The notes under the pieces: model-generated | Seen by the model: the letters and a program-made list of their open reading frames with translations, nothing else | What the model was told of the DNA's origin: nothing | Databases searched by the model: none | Shown: in pieces, positions 35,962 to 44,336 of the stretch | Layout: each line of letters starts with the position of its first letter | How positions within the stretch are numbered: position 1 is the stretch's first letter | Origin: Hydrogenophaga sp. NFH-34 | GTDB taxonomy: Bacteria; Pseudomonadota; Gammaproteobacteria; Burkholderiales; Burkholderiaceae_C | Direction of reading: 5' to 3' | Length of the DNA stretch: 64,000 nt | NCBI RefSeq assembly: GCF_021401345.1 | Contig: NZ_JACBGE010000009.1 | Location: 114,813-178,812 of the forward strand | Program-made: the position numbers and the translations under genes

Positions 35962-37392
35962 TCAGGCGTGGCAGTGGTCGCCGATGTAGCGCTTGACGGC
36001 CGCCACGTCGGCGCGCATGACCTGCACCCGCTTGGGCAGCGCCTCGATGCCCTCGAATTTCGCCGGCCGTTCGGGGTCGCGCCCCAGCGCTTCACGGATG
36101 GTTTCGGCAAACTTGATCGGCAGTGCGGTCTCCAGGACCACGACGGTTTCGCCGGGCTGGCGCCGCTCACGGGCCACCTTCACGCCATCGGCGGTGTGCG
36201 TGTCGATCATGACGCCGAAGCGCTCGAAGGTGTCCTGGATCGTCGCCAGGCGGTCGGCGTGCGTGCTCTTGCCGCTGACGAAGCCGTAACGGCTGGCGGC
36301 CTGGGCAAACAGCGGGTCGGTGCCGAGATCGAAACGGCCTTGCTGGTGCAGCCCGTCGTCGAACAGCTGTTTCGTGCGCGCGGCATCGCGGCCGAGCAGG
36401 TCGAACACGAAGCGCTCGAAATTGCTGGCCTTGGAGATGTCCATGGACGGGCTGGACGTCTCGTAGGTGTCGGCGCTGCCGCGCACGCGGTAAGTGCCGG
36501 TGCGGAAGAACTCGTCGAGCACGTCGTTCTCGTTGGTCGCGACGATCAGGCGGCCGATCGGCAAGCCCATCTGGCGTGCCACATGGCCGGCGCAGACGTT
36601 GCCGAAGTTGCCCGAAGGCACGGCGAAGCTCACCTTTTGATCGTTGGACCTCGTGGCATAGAAATAGCCGGCGAAGTAGTACACCACCTGGGCCAGCAGA
36701 CGGGCCCAGTTGATCGAATTGACGGTCCCGATCTTGTACTGGCGCTTGAAGTCCAGGTCGTTGGACACCGCCTTGACGATGTCCTGGCAGTCGTCGAACA
36801 CGCCTTCGACGGCGATGTTGTGGATGTTGGCGTCCATCAGGCTGAACATCTGTGCCTGCTGGAACGGGCTCATGCGCCCGTGCGGGCTGAGCATGAACAC
36901 GCGCACACCCTGTTTGCCCCGCATGGCGTATTCGGCCGCGCTGCCGGTGTCGCCGCTGGTGGCCCCCAGGATGTTCAACTCGGCCCCACGGCGCCCCAGT
37001 TCGTATTCGAACAGGTTGCCCAGCAACTGCATGGCCATGTCCTTGAAGGCCAGTGTGGGGCCGTTGGACAGGGCTTCCAGACTGAAGCCGTCTTCCAGCT
37101 TCGTCAGCGGCACGATGGCTGCCGAACCGAACACCTCGGCGGTGTAGGTCCGCGCGCAGATCGCTTTCAGGTCGGCCGCCGGAATGTCGTCGATGTAGAG
37201 CGACAGCACCTCGAACGCCAGCGCAGCGTAACCCTGGTCGGCCAGCACGGCGCGCCAGCGCGCCAGCGTGGCGGCATCGACCTGCGGATACACCTCGGGC
37301 AGGTACAGGCCACCGTCCGGCGCCAGGCCTTCGAGCAGGATTTCGCAAAAGCGCTTGCGATCCGGGTGACCGCGGGTCGACAGGTACAGCAT
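35962..37392 (-). CDS. thrC: Threonine synthase
   Basis: 476-aa PLP enzyme that converts O-phosphohomoserine to threonine. It is of the longer type used by beta- and gammaproteobacteria and fungi. N-terminus MLYLSTRG is diagnostic; the PLP lysine is in FKDMAMQLLG (about residue 112-113), and the phosphate-binding SGDTGSAA follows. It lies 1 bp behind hom, its pathway neighbour. No defect. Confidence 0.96.
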   Translation of the reverse strand: MLYLSTRGHPDRKRFCEILLEGLAPDGGLYLPEVYPQVDAATLARWRAVLADQGYAALAFEVLSLYIDDIPAADLKAICARTYTAEVFGSAAIVPLTKLEDGFSLEALSNGPTLAFKDMAMQLLGNLFEYELGRRGAELNILGATSGDTGSAAEYAMRGKQGVRVFMLSPHGRMSPFQQAQMFSLMDANIHNIAVEGVFDDCQDIVKAVSNDLDFKRQYKIGTVNSINWARLLAQVVYYFAGYFYATRSNDQKVSFAVPSGNFGNVCAGHVARQMGLPIGRLIVATNENDVLDEFFRTGTYRVRGSADTYETSSPSMDISKASNFERFVFDLLGRDAARTKQLFDDGLHQQGRFDLGTDPLFAQAASRYGFVSGKSTHADRLATIQDTFERFGVMIDTHTADGVKVARERRQPGETVVVLETALPIKFAETIREALGRDPERPAKFEGIEALPKRVQVMRADVAAVKRYIGDHCHA

Positions 37393-37393
37393 C

Positions 37394-38716
37394 TCAGTTC
37401 AACTCTTCCTTGCGGATGCGGGTGATCGGCGCCAGCACGCTGGGCAGCCCCTGCATTTGCGCAATCACGTCGTTCATGGTGCCCTCGCGCGTCTCGTGCG
37501 TGAGGATGATCAGGTCGGTGGAGGTGGCGCCTTCGCCGCCCACTTCGTCGGCTTCGCGCTGCAACACCGCATCGATGCTCACACCGGCGCCGGCCAGCAG
37601 GCCCGTCACCTGGGCCAGCACGCCGGCCTGGTCGGCCACGCGCAGACGCAGGTAGTAGCTGGTCACGACCTCGCTCATGGGCAGCACGGCCACGTCGCTC
37701 ATGGCATCGGGCTGGAAGGCCAGGTGCGGCACGCGGTGGTGCGGGTCGGCCGTGTGCAGGCGGGTGATGTCCACCAGGTCGGCGATCACGGCCGAGGCGG
37801 TGGGCTCGCTACCGGCGCCCTTGCCGTAGTACAGCGTGGTGCCGACGGCGTCCCCGTTCACCACCACCGCATTCATCGCGCCCTCGACATTGGCGATCAG
37901 ACGCTTGGCCGGCACCAGGCTGGGGTGCACGCGCAGCTCCACGCCTTGCGCCGTGCGCTTGGTGATGCCCAGCAGCTTGATGCGGTAGCCCAGTTGCTCG
38001 GCGTAGCGGATATCGACCGCGCCCAGCTTGGTGATGCCTTCCACATAGGCCTTGTCGAACTGCACCGGGATGCCGAAAGCGATGGCGCTCATCAGCGTGG
38101 CCTTGTGCGCAGCATCCACGCCTTCGATGTCGAAGGTCGGATCGGCTTCGGCATAGCCCAGACGTTGCGCCTCTTTCAGCACCACGTCGAAATCCAGACC
38201 CTTGTCGCGCATCTCGGACAGGATGAAGTTGGTGGTGCCGTTGATGATGCCGGCGATCCACTGGATGCGGTTGGCGGTCAGGCCCTCGCGCAGCGCTTTG
38301 ATGATGGGAATGCCACCGGCCACGGCGGCTTCGAACGCCACCATCACGCCCTTGGCCGACGCCGCCGCGAAGATTTCGGTGCCGTGCACCGCCAGCAACG
38401 CCTTGTTGGCGGTGACCACGTGCTTGCCAGCGGCAATGGCTTCGAGCACCAGGGCCTTGGCGATGCCGTAGCCGCCGATCAGCTCGATCACGATGTCGAT
38501 GTCGGGGTTGGCAATGACCTGGCGGGCGTCGTTCACCACCTGCACATCGGGGCCCACGAGGGACTGGGCGCGGGCCACATCCAGGTCGGCCACCATGGTG
38601 ATCTGAATGCCACGGCCGGCGCGGCGCTGGATCTCTTCCTGGTTGCGCTGGAGCACGTTGAACGTGCCGCTGCCCACGGTGCCAATGCCCAGCAGGCCTA
38701 CTTGGATCGGTTTCAT
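37394..38716 (-). CDS. hom: Homoserine dehydrogenase
   Basis: 440-aa NAD(P)-dependent enzyme reducing aspartate semialdehyde to homoserine. Seen: N-terminal Rossmann motif GLLGIGTVGSG (residues 7-17), VTANKALLAVHG, GIINGTTNFILSEM, EADPTFDIEGVDAAHKA (metal and substrate segment), and a C-terminal ACT domain (about residues 350-430; threonine feedback site). The start ATG 38714-38716 is chosen over one 5 codons upstream. Operon alaA-hom-thrC. Confidence 0.96.
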   Translation of the reverse strand: MKPIQVGLLGIGTVGSGTFNVLQRNQEEIQRRAGRGIQITMVADLDVARAQSLVGPDVQVVNDARQVIANPDIDIVIELIGGYGIAKALVLEAIAAGKHVVTANKALLAVHGTEIFAAASAKGVMVAFEAAVAGGIPIIKALREGLTANRIQWIAGIINGTTNFILSEMRDKGLDFDVVLKEAQRLGYAEADPTFDIEGVDAAHKATLMSAIAFGIPVQFDKAYVEGITKLGAVDIRYAEQLGYRIKLLGITKRTAQGVELRVHPSLVPAKRLIANVEGAMNAVVVNGDAVGTTLYYGKGAGSEPTASAVIADLVDITRLHTADPHHRVPHLAFQPDAMSDVAVLPMSEVVTSYYLRLRVADQAGVLAQVTGLLAGAGVSIDAVLQREADEVGGEGATSTDLIILTHETREGTMNDVIAQMQGLPSVLAPITRIRKEELN

Positions 38717-38834
38717 GCTTGACTCATCCACTCTGACGTTGGAAGTCCGCGTCGGACTCCGGAAAAAACGATATTAGGGCTGCACCGGCCAGGCATTCAT
38801 GCCCTGGGTGCGACCCATTGATGCCTGCGGCGGC

Positions 38835-40061
38835 TCAGGTGCCGTGGCGCGCCCGCCATTGCTCCAGGAACTTCGCAAGCCGGCCGATGGCCTCGCGCAG
38901 ATCGTCCTCGTGCGGCAGGAAAACGATGCGGAAGTGCTGGTTGTCCGGGTAGTTGAAGCCCGAGCCCTGCACCAGCATCACGCGCGTGGCGCGCAGCACC
39001 TCCATGAAGAACTGGCGATCGTCGGCAATCGGGTACATCACCGGGTCGAGCCGCGGAAACATGTACAGCGCCGCCTTGGGCTTGACGCACGTCACCCCGG
39101 GAATCGCGGTGATCAGTTCATAGGCCAGATCGCGCTGGCGACGCAGGCGCCCCCCTTCGCGAATCAGGTCGTTGATGCTCTGGTAGCCGCCCAGCGCGGT
39201 CTGGATGGCGTACTGGCCCGGGACATTGGAGCCCAGCTTCATGTTGGCCAGCATGTTGATGCCTTCGATGTACTCCTTGGCGACCGTCTTGTCGCCCGAG
39301 ATCACCATCCAGCCGGCGCGGTAGCCGCAGGCGCGGTAGGCCTTGGACAGCGAGTTGAAGGTCAGCGTCAGCACATCGGTCGACAGGCTGCCCATGGCCG
39401 TGTGCGTGGCGCCCTCATAGAGCACCTTGTCGTACACCTCGTCGGCCATCAGCACCAGACCGTGCTCGCGCGCAATCTGCACCAGCCCCCGCAGCAGCTC
39501 GTCGCTGTAGAGCGCACCGGTCGGGTTGTTGGGGTTGATGACCACCAGACCCTTGGTCTGCGGCGTGATCTTGCGGCGGATGTCGTCCAGATCGGGCATC
39601 CAGCCGTTGTCCTCGTTGCAGCGGTAGTGCACCGGCTTGCCGCCCGAAAGGCTCGTGGCTGCCGTCCACAGCGGATAGTCGGGCGCGGGCACGAGCAGTT
39701 CGTCCCCATCGTCCAGCAAGGCGTTGAGCGCCATCGCGATCAGTTCACTGGCGCCATTGCCCAGGTAGATATCGTCCAGCGTGACGCCCGCAATCCCCTG
39801 CTGCTGGGTGTAATGCATCACCGCCTTGCGAGCGGCAAAAATCCCCTTGCTGTCCGAATAGCCCGCCGAATTCGGCAGATTGCGGATCATGTCCTGCTGG
39901 ATCTCTTCGGGCGCATCAAACCCGAACGGCGCCAGGTTGCCAATGTTCAGCTTGATGATCTTCTGGCCCTCGTCCTCCATCTGCTTGGCCGCGTCCACGA
40001 TCGGTCCTCGGACGTCGTAGAGCACATTGGCCAGCTTGGCGGACTTCTGGATCGTTTTCAA
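38835..40061 (-). CDS. alaA: Alanine-type PLP aminotransferase (AlaA family)
   Basis: 408-aa class I aminotransferase, fold type I. Seen: KLNIGNLAPFGFDAPEE N-terminus of the AlaA/AlaT group, NPNNPTGALYSDE, PLP lysine in SLSKAYRACGYRAGW (about residue 240) and FRIVFLPHED near the C-terminus with the substrate arginine. Its likely role is glutamate-pyruvate transamination. It precedes hom and thrC, an arrangement conserved in Burkholderiales. Confidence 0.92.
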   Translation of the reverse strand: MKTIQKSAKLANVLYDVRGPIVDAAKQMEDEGQKIIKLNIGNLAPFGFDAPEEIQQDMIRNLPNSAGYSDSKGIFAARKAVMHYTQQQGIAGVTLDDIYLGNGASELIAMALNALLDDGDELLVPAPDYPLWTAATSLSGGKPVHYRCNEDNGWMPDLDDIRRKITPQTKGLVVINPNNPTGALYSDELLRGLVQIAREHGLVLMADEVYDKVLYEGATHTAMGSLSTDVLTLTFNSLSKAYRACGYRAGWMVISGDKTVAKEYIEGINMLANMKLGSNVPGQYAIQTALGGYQSINDLIREGGRLRRQRDLAYELITAIPGVTCVKPKAALYMFPRLDPVMYPIADDRQFFMEVLRATRVMLVQGSGFNYPDNQHFRIVFLPHEDDLREAIGRLAKFLEQWRARHGT

Positions 40062-40188
40062 GGATGCCTCCGGGGGAATGCGGCAGGATAAGACCGGACA
40101 CCGGGGCAGGCGCTATATTCCGCCCACCCGCAGGAAAACCTGCCATTTGACCACAGAACGCGGCCGCCAATGGCGCCGCCGCCCTTCC

Positions 40189-40569
40189 ATGAAACTGCAC
40201 GCCGACCACCCCGAAGCCCACAGCATCACCGCCTACGGTGACGGCTGGATCACCGTCAACGGCCAGCGTCATGAGCAAAGTCTGGTGATCGGAGCGACTT
40301 CGGGCGTTGCACCGTGGGCTTGCCAGCGTTTCGAAGATCTGGAAGCCGCGCACTTTGATCAGCTGTTGGCCCATGCGCCGGAGCCCCCCGAACTGGTGCT
40401 GCTGGGCAGCGGCCGGCGCCTTCGTTTCGTGCACCCCCGGTTGCTGCAAGGCTTGCTGGGGCGACGCATCGGCGTCGAGACCATGGACACCGCCGCCGCC
40501 TGCCGCACCTTCAACATCCTCGCCGGCGAAGGCCGGCGCGTGCTCGCCGCCCTGCTGGTCGAGCCCTGA
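40189..40569 (+). CDS. Mth938-like domain protein (DUF498)
   Basis: 126-aa protein of the Mth938/NDUFAF3-like fold: ITAYGDGWITVNGQRHEQSLVIG, PPELVLLGSGRRLRFVHPRLLQ and TFNILAGEGRRVLAALLV match the family. Mitochondrial relatives assist respiratory complex I assembly; bacterial function is not established. ATG 40189-40191 gives the standard length. Divergent from alaA. Confidence 0.85.
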   Translation: MKLHADHPEAHSITAYGDGWITVNGQRHEQSLVIGATSGVAPWACQRFEDLEAAHFDQLLAHAPEPPELVLLGSGRRLRFVHPRLLQGLLGRRIGVETMDTAAACRTFNILAGEGRRVLAALLVEP

Positions 40570-40779
40570 CCCGCCGCGAGTGCGCCGGCACGACCCCGGC
40601 AGGAAGGCGGTTGCTGCTGCCACGTTCGGGCAGCCACCCCAAACAGGGTAAAATAGGCGATTGTTTCCAGCGCCGGCTTCCGTCACATGGCCCAGCACCA
40701 TGCGTGGCCGGCGGCAGCCACCGCAGTGTGCCGGGAAGCCAACGAATCACCACCATCTTCACGCAGGGGTCCACGCAGC

Positions 40780-41256
40780 ATGGCAGTCGTTGTCAACAAA
40801 CCCATTCCCGAATTCGAAGCGCAAGCCACCGGCGGCATCAAAGTGAGCAACCAGTCTCACCTGGGCCAGACCGTGGTGCTGTACTTCTACCCCAAGGACA
40901 ACACGCCCGGATGCACGACCGAGGCCATGCAGTTCCGCGACAAGTACAAGGACTTCGTCAAGGCCGGCGCCCAGGTGTTCGGCGTTTCGCGCGACAACAT
41001 GAAGTCGCACGACGACTTCAAGGCCAAGCTGGAACTGCCTTTCGAACTGGTTGCCGACACCGAAGAGAAAATGTGCCACATGTTCGGCGTGGTCAAGAAC
41101 AAGATCATGTACGGCAAGAAGGTCAAAGGCATCGAACGCAGCACCTTCCTGATCGGACCGGACGGCGTGCTCAAGCACGAATGGCGCGGCCTGAAGGTGC
41201 CGGGCCACGTGGAAGAAGTGCTCAAGGCTGTCAAGGCCCTCAAAAAGGCCGCCTGA
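40780..41256 (+). CDS. bcp: Thiol peroxidase of the PrxQ/BCP family
   Basis: 158-aa peroxiredoxin. The peroxidatic cysteine is Cys45 in NTPGCTTEAMQFRD with the catalytic Thr at 42 and Arg later; YFYPKDNTPGC is diagnostic. The resolving cysteine found five residues later in E. coli BCP is Met50 here and the other known resolving position (near residue 81) is Lys; the only further cysteine is Cys99 (EKMCHMFG). So it may act as a 1-Cys enzyme. A TAAAAT box lies at 40649-40654. The ATG at 40780 fits the family N-terminus. Confidence 0.92.
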   Translation: MAVVVNKPIPEFEAQATGGIKVSNQSHLGQTVVLYFYPKDNTPGCTTEAMQFRDKYKDFVKAGAQVFGVSRDNMKSHDDFKAKLELPFELVADTEEKMCHMFGVVKNKIMYGKKVKGIERSTFLIGPDGVLKHEWRGLKVPGHVEEVLKAVKALKKAA

Positions 41257-41331
41257 AACGGTACTTTGCCCCGTTCCGCCCGGCCCGACCGTCCGCAAAA
41301 TGCCGTCACCGGGCTCGTGCATAATGGGTTC

Positions 41332-41430
41332 ATGACCCCAGGACATCGTCCCCACCGTCTGAACTCCACCCAACCGACTGCGTCTCCCGCAGCCCCGAAA
41401 GCCGCCCGGTCTTCCTGGCGGCTTTTTGTT
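41332..41430 (+). ncRNA. Candidate small RNA or phoH leader ending in a strong terminator
   Basis: A CATAAT box (41320-41325) and a perfect AAAGCCGCC - 10 nt - GGCGGCTTTTTG terminator (41397-41430) bracket about 100 nt with no convincing gene. Within it are a small hairpin CTGCG-TCTCC-CGCAG (41379-41393) and several exposed CCCC/CTCC blocks that resemble anti-Shine-Dalgarno motifs. The -35 is weak. phoH starts 27 bp after, so attenuation of phoH is an alternative. Confidence 0.42.
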
Positions 41431-41456
41431 TTCACGCCCCTGCGCTGATACTGCCC

Positions 41457-43190
41457 ATGCCCCTGCCTCCCGCCCCCTCCAAACGCGCGGCCCTCCTCTC
41501 CCCCGATGCCTACGATTTCAAATCCACGTCGCCTGTTGCGGAGTTGCTGACGGCGCCGCCTTCCACCCCGGCGCCTGAAGCGCGCCCTTCCGAGACAGCC
41601 CCGGCCAAGAACACCCGGTCGCGCACCGCTCAGGCGCCCCGCAAGCGCCCGGTCAAGGCCGTGCCCGCCCAGGAAGCGGCGCCGCCAACCCCGGTGATCG
41701 AGACCTCTCTGCCGGTGACGGCGCCCGCAGCGCCAACACCCACCCCGGTCAAGGCGCCCGTGACAGCGACACGCCGCCCGAGCCGGGCCGGCAGCACCGG
41801 CCCCCGCCGCCTGTTCGTGCTCGATACCAACGTGCTCCTGCACGATCCGACCAGCCTGTTCCGCTTCGAGGAACACGACATCTTCCTGCCCATGATCGTG
41901 CTGGAAGAGCTGGACGGCCACAAGAAGGGCATGACGGAAGTCGCCCGCAACGGTCGGCAGACCAGCCGATCGCTGGATGCGCTGGCCGCCCAGGCTGGTG
42001 GGGACATGACCAAAGGCCTGCCGCTTTCGGGCACGGGACACCAGGCTGCGCGCGGCCTGCTGTTCTTCCAGACCGAAACGCTGGTTGACGAACTGCCCGC
42101 CAGCCTGCCGCAAGGCAAGGCCGACAACCAGATCCTGGGCGTTGTGTATGCGCTGCGCCAGAAATACCCCGAGCGTGAAGTCATCCTGGTGTCGAAAGAC
42201 ATCAACATGCGCGTCAAGGCCCGCGCACTGGGGCTGACCGCCGAAGACTACGAAAACGACAAGACGCTGGACGATGGTGAGCTGCTCTACGCCGGTTCGC
42301 TGGCGCTGCCGCAAGACTTCTGGACCCGCCAGAGCAAGACCATCGAAAGCTGGCAGAGCGGCAGCCACACCTTCTACCGGGTCAGCGGCCCGGCGGTGGG
42401 TCAGTTCCACATCAACCAGTTCGTCTATTTCGAAGCCCCGGGCGAACCTTCGCTCTATGCCCGGGTGACCGAGATCCGCGACAAGACCGCGGTACTCAAG
42501 ACACTCAAGGACTACACACACCTGAAGAACGCGGTCTGGGGCGTGACCAGCCGCAACCGCGAGCAGAACTTCGCGCTCAACCTGCTGATGGATCCGGAAA
42601 TCGACTTCGTCACGCTCGCCGGTACCGCCGGCACCGGCAAGACCTTGATGGCCCTGGCCTCCGGCCTGACGCAGGTACTCGACGACCGCCGCTACACCGA
42701 GATCATCATGACCCGCGCCACCGTGAGCGTGGGCGAGGACATCGGCTTCCTCCCCGGCACCGAAGAAGAAAAGATGGGCCCCTGGATGGGCGCGCTCGAC
42801 GACAACCTGGAGTTCCTGGCCAAGGGCGACGGTGGCAATGCGGGCGAATGGGGGCGCGCCGCGACCAACGAACTCATCCGCAGCCGGATCAAGGTCAAGA
42901 GCATGAACTTCATGCGTGGGCGCACGTTCATGAACAAGTACATCATCATCGACGAAGCGCAGAACCTGACGCCCAAGCAGATGAAGACCCTGATCACCCG
43001 CGCCGGCCCGGGCACCAAGATCATCTGCATGGGCAACCTCGCGCAGATCGACACCCCCTACCTGACCGAAGGCTCCTCCGGCCTGACCTTTGCCGTGGAC
43101 CGTTTCAAGGGCTGGCCGCATGGTGGCCACATCACGCTGGCCCGTGGTGAGCGCTCGCGGCTGGCCGACTTCGCCAGCGAAGTGCTCTGA
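41457..43190 (+). CDS. PIN-domain PhoH family ATPase
   Basis: 577 aa. An alanine/proline-rich disordered N-terminus (1-115) precedes a PIN nuclease-like domain (RLFVLDTNVLLHDP, Asp123 and other acidic positions) and a C-terminal PhoH-type P-loop ATPase with GTAGTGKT at about 389-396 and IIIDEAQNL (Walker B). This PhoH2 fusion is an RNA helicase/RNase-like toxin-antitoxin-related family in other bacteria; its role in proteobacteria is unclear. Follows a terminator, so it should have its own promoter. Confidence 0.9.
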   Translation: MPLPPAPSKRAALLSPDAYDFKSTSPVAELLTAPPSTPAPEARPSETAPAKNTRSRTAQAPRKRPVKAVPAQEAAPPTPVIETSLPVTAPAAPTPTPVKAPVTATRRPSRAGSTGPRRLFVLDTNVLLHDPTSLFRFEEHDIFLPMIVLEELDGHKKGMTEVARNGRQTSRSLDALAAQAGGDMTKGLPLSGTGHQAARGLLFFQTETLVDELPASLPQGKADNQILGVVYALRQKYPEREVILVSKDINMRVKARALGLTAEDYENDKTLDDGELLYAGSLALPQDFWTRQSKTIESWQSGSHTFYRVSGPAVGQFHINQFVYFEAPGEPSLYARVTEIRDKTAVLKTLKDYTHLKNAVWGVTSRNREQNFALNLLMDPEIDFVTLAGTAGTGKTLMALASGLTQVLDDRRYTEIIMTRATVSVGEDIGFLPGTEEEKMGPWMGALDDNLEFLAKGDGGNAGEWGRAATNELIRSRIKVKSMNFMRGRTFMNKYIIIDEAQNLTPKQMKTLITRAGPGTKIICMGNLAQIDTPYLTEGSSGLTFAVDRFKGWPHGGHITLARGERSRLADFASEVL

Positions 43191-43197
43191 CCAACCC

Positions 43198-43836
43198 GTG
43201 CAGACGCTGCTGGAGGCTTGGCGACACACCAGCGAAGGGGGCCCCGGCGCGCTGATCCTCCCCGACGGCTGCCAGGACCTGATCGGTACCCGCCGGCCCG
43301 GCGAGGCCACGCGGTGGTTCCTGGCACCGCTGGCCGACCAAGCCTACCTCGCCACCGCTTCGCCAGGCCAGCAATACCGTGGCTACCGCCTGCGGCCCGG
43401 GGTGACGCTGGAAGCCGGGCGCCTGCTCGCCCGGATGCATGGCCACGATCTCGGTGACGAGGGATTCGCCGAGCAAGTATTGGCCGAACACACCGCGCTG
43501 ATGGGCTCCGTGGCCTCTGCCCTGGAAGCCATCGCCCAAAGCGCGGACCTGCGCCAGGCGCAGCGCCTCCTGGGGGTCTCGGAGCGCAGCCTGCAACGCC
43601 TGCTGAGCACCCGCTCTGGGCGCCCGCCGCTCTACTGGCACCGGCTGGCCCGCTGGCGACGCACATTGCGGCTGCTGGAAACCGATGCCCCGCTGGCCGA
43701 GATTGCGGCCGAAGCGGGCTATGCCGATCAGGCCCACATGAACCTGGAATGCCGTCGTTGGGCAGGGTTGAGCCCCCTCAGGCTGCGCCAACGCCCCGAG
43801 CTGCTGGCGCTGGGCCACGCATCAGGACACGGCTGA
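43198..43836 (+). CDS. AraC-type transcriptional regulator
   Basis: 212 aa with an N-terminal cupin-like sensing part (PDGCQDLIGT, LAPLADQAYLATASPGQQYRGYRLRPG) and a C-terminal AraC HTH (LRQAQRLLGVSERSLQRLLSTRSG and IAAEAGYADQAHMNLECRRWAGLSP). The GTG at 43198, 7 bp after the phoH stop, gives the natural N-terminus; the longer frame reads through phoH. Possibly cotranscribed with phoH. No target identified; the VOC gene converges with it. Confidence 0.8.
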   Translation: MQTLLEAWRHTSEGGPGALILPDGCQDLIGTRRPGEATRWFLAPLADQAYLATASPGQQYRGYRLRPGVTLEAGRLLARMHGHDLGDEGFAEQVLAEHTALMGSVASALEAIAQSADLRQAQRLLGVSERSLQRLLSTRSGRPPLYWHRLARWRRTLRLLETDAPLAEIAAEAGYADQAHMNLECRRWAGLSPLRLRQRPELLALGHASGHG

Positions 43837-43851
43837 GGCACCGCCCCAGGC

Positions 43852-44232
43852 TCAGCCCATGGGCGTGCACAGCTCCACCCAGAACCCGTCCGGGTCGGCC
43901 ACGTAGGCCACTGTCTGCCCCCAGGGCATCTCTTCGGGCGCCTGGATCAGTTGCGCCCCCGCCGACACGGCCCGTTCGAGCGCGGCAGGCACGTCCTCCG
44001 TGGTCAGGGCGATTTCAAAACAGGGACGCATCCGGTCGGGTGCGCCGGGCGTCTTGCCTTGTGACGCCAGCAGCGAATGGGCGCAGAACGCGAGCGCCGT
44101 GCTGCCGGTGGCCAACGTGGCAAAGTCGCCCGCCTCGTCCACAAAAGACGGTGCCAGCCCGAAGGCCTGGCCATAGAACGCCACGGATCGCCGGACGTCC
44201 GGCACATAGAGAATGGTGTAGCCCAGTTGCAT
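43852..44232 (-). CDS. VOC (glyoxalase/bleomycin-resistance) family protein
   Basis: 126-aa VOC metalloenzyme-type fold: two beta-alpha-beta-beta-beta repeats, YTILYVPDVRRSVAFYGQAFG in the first and GQTVAYVADPDGFWVEL in the second. The terminal Glu in FWVELCTP is at a family metal-ligand position, while the N-terminal His of glyoxalase I is absent (Tyr/Thr). Function unknown. Converges with the AraC gene. Confidence 0.85.
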   Translation of the reverse strand: MQLGYTILYVPDVRRSVAFYGQAFGLAPSFVDEAGDFATLATGSTALAFCAHSLLASQGKTPGAPDRMRPCFEIALTTEDVPAALERAVSAGAQLIQAPEEMPWGQTVAYVADPDGFWVELCTPMG

Positions 44233-44336
44233 GTCGGGATTCCTTGGGAAAACAGGCCGCCACTGTAGCCCCGCCCATTCCGGGCGTCTTGGAAAAAACC
44301 GCCACCGCGTGCATGCATGCGTGGTGACCGCCCTCC

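Noticed and set aside
41266..41448. 60-aa frame before phoH
   Set aside because: Ends in the terminator hairpin and has no ribosome site or homology; more likely an RNA or leader.
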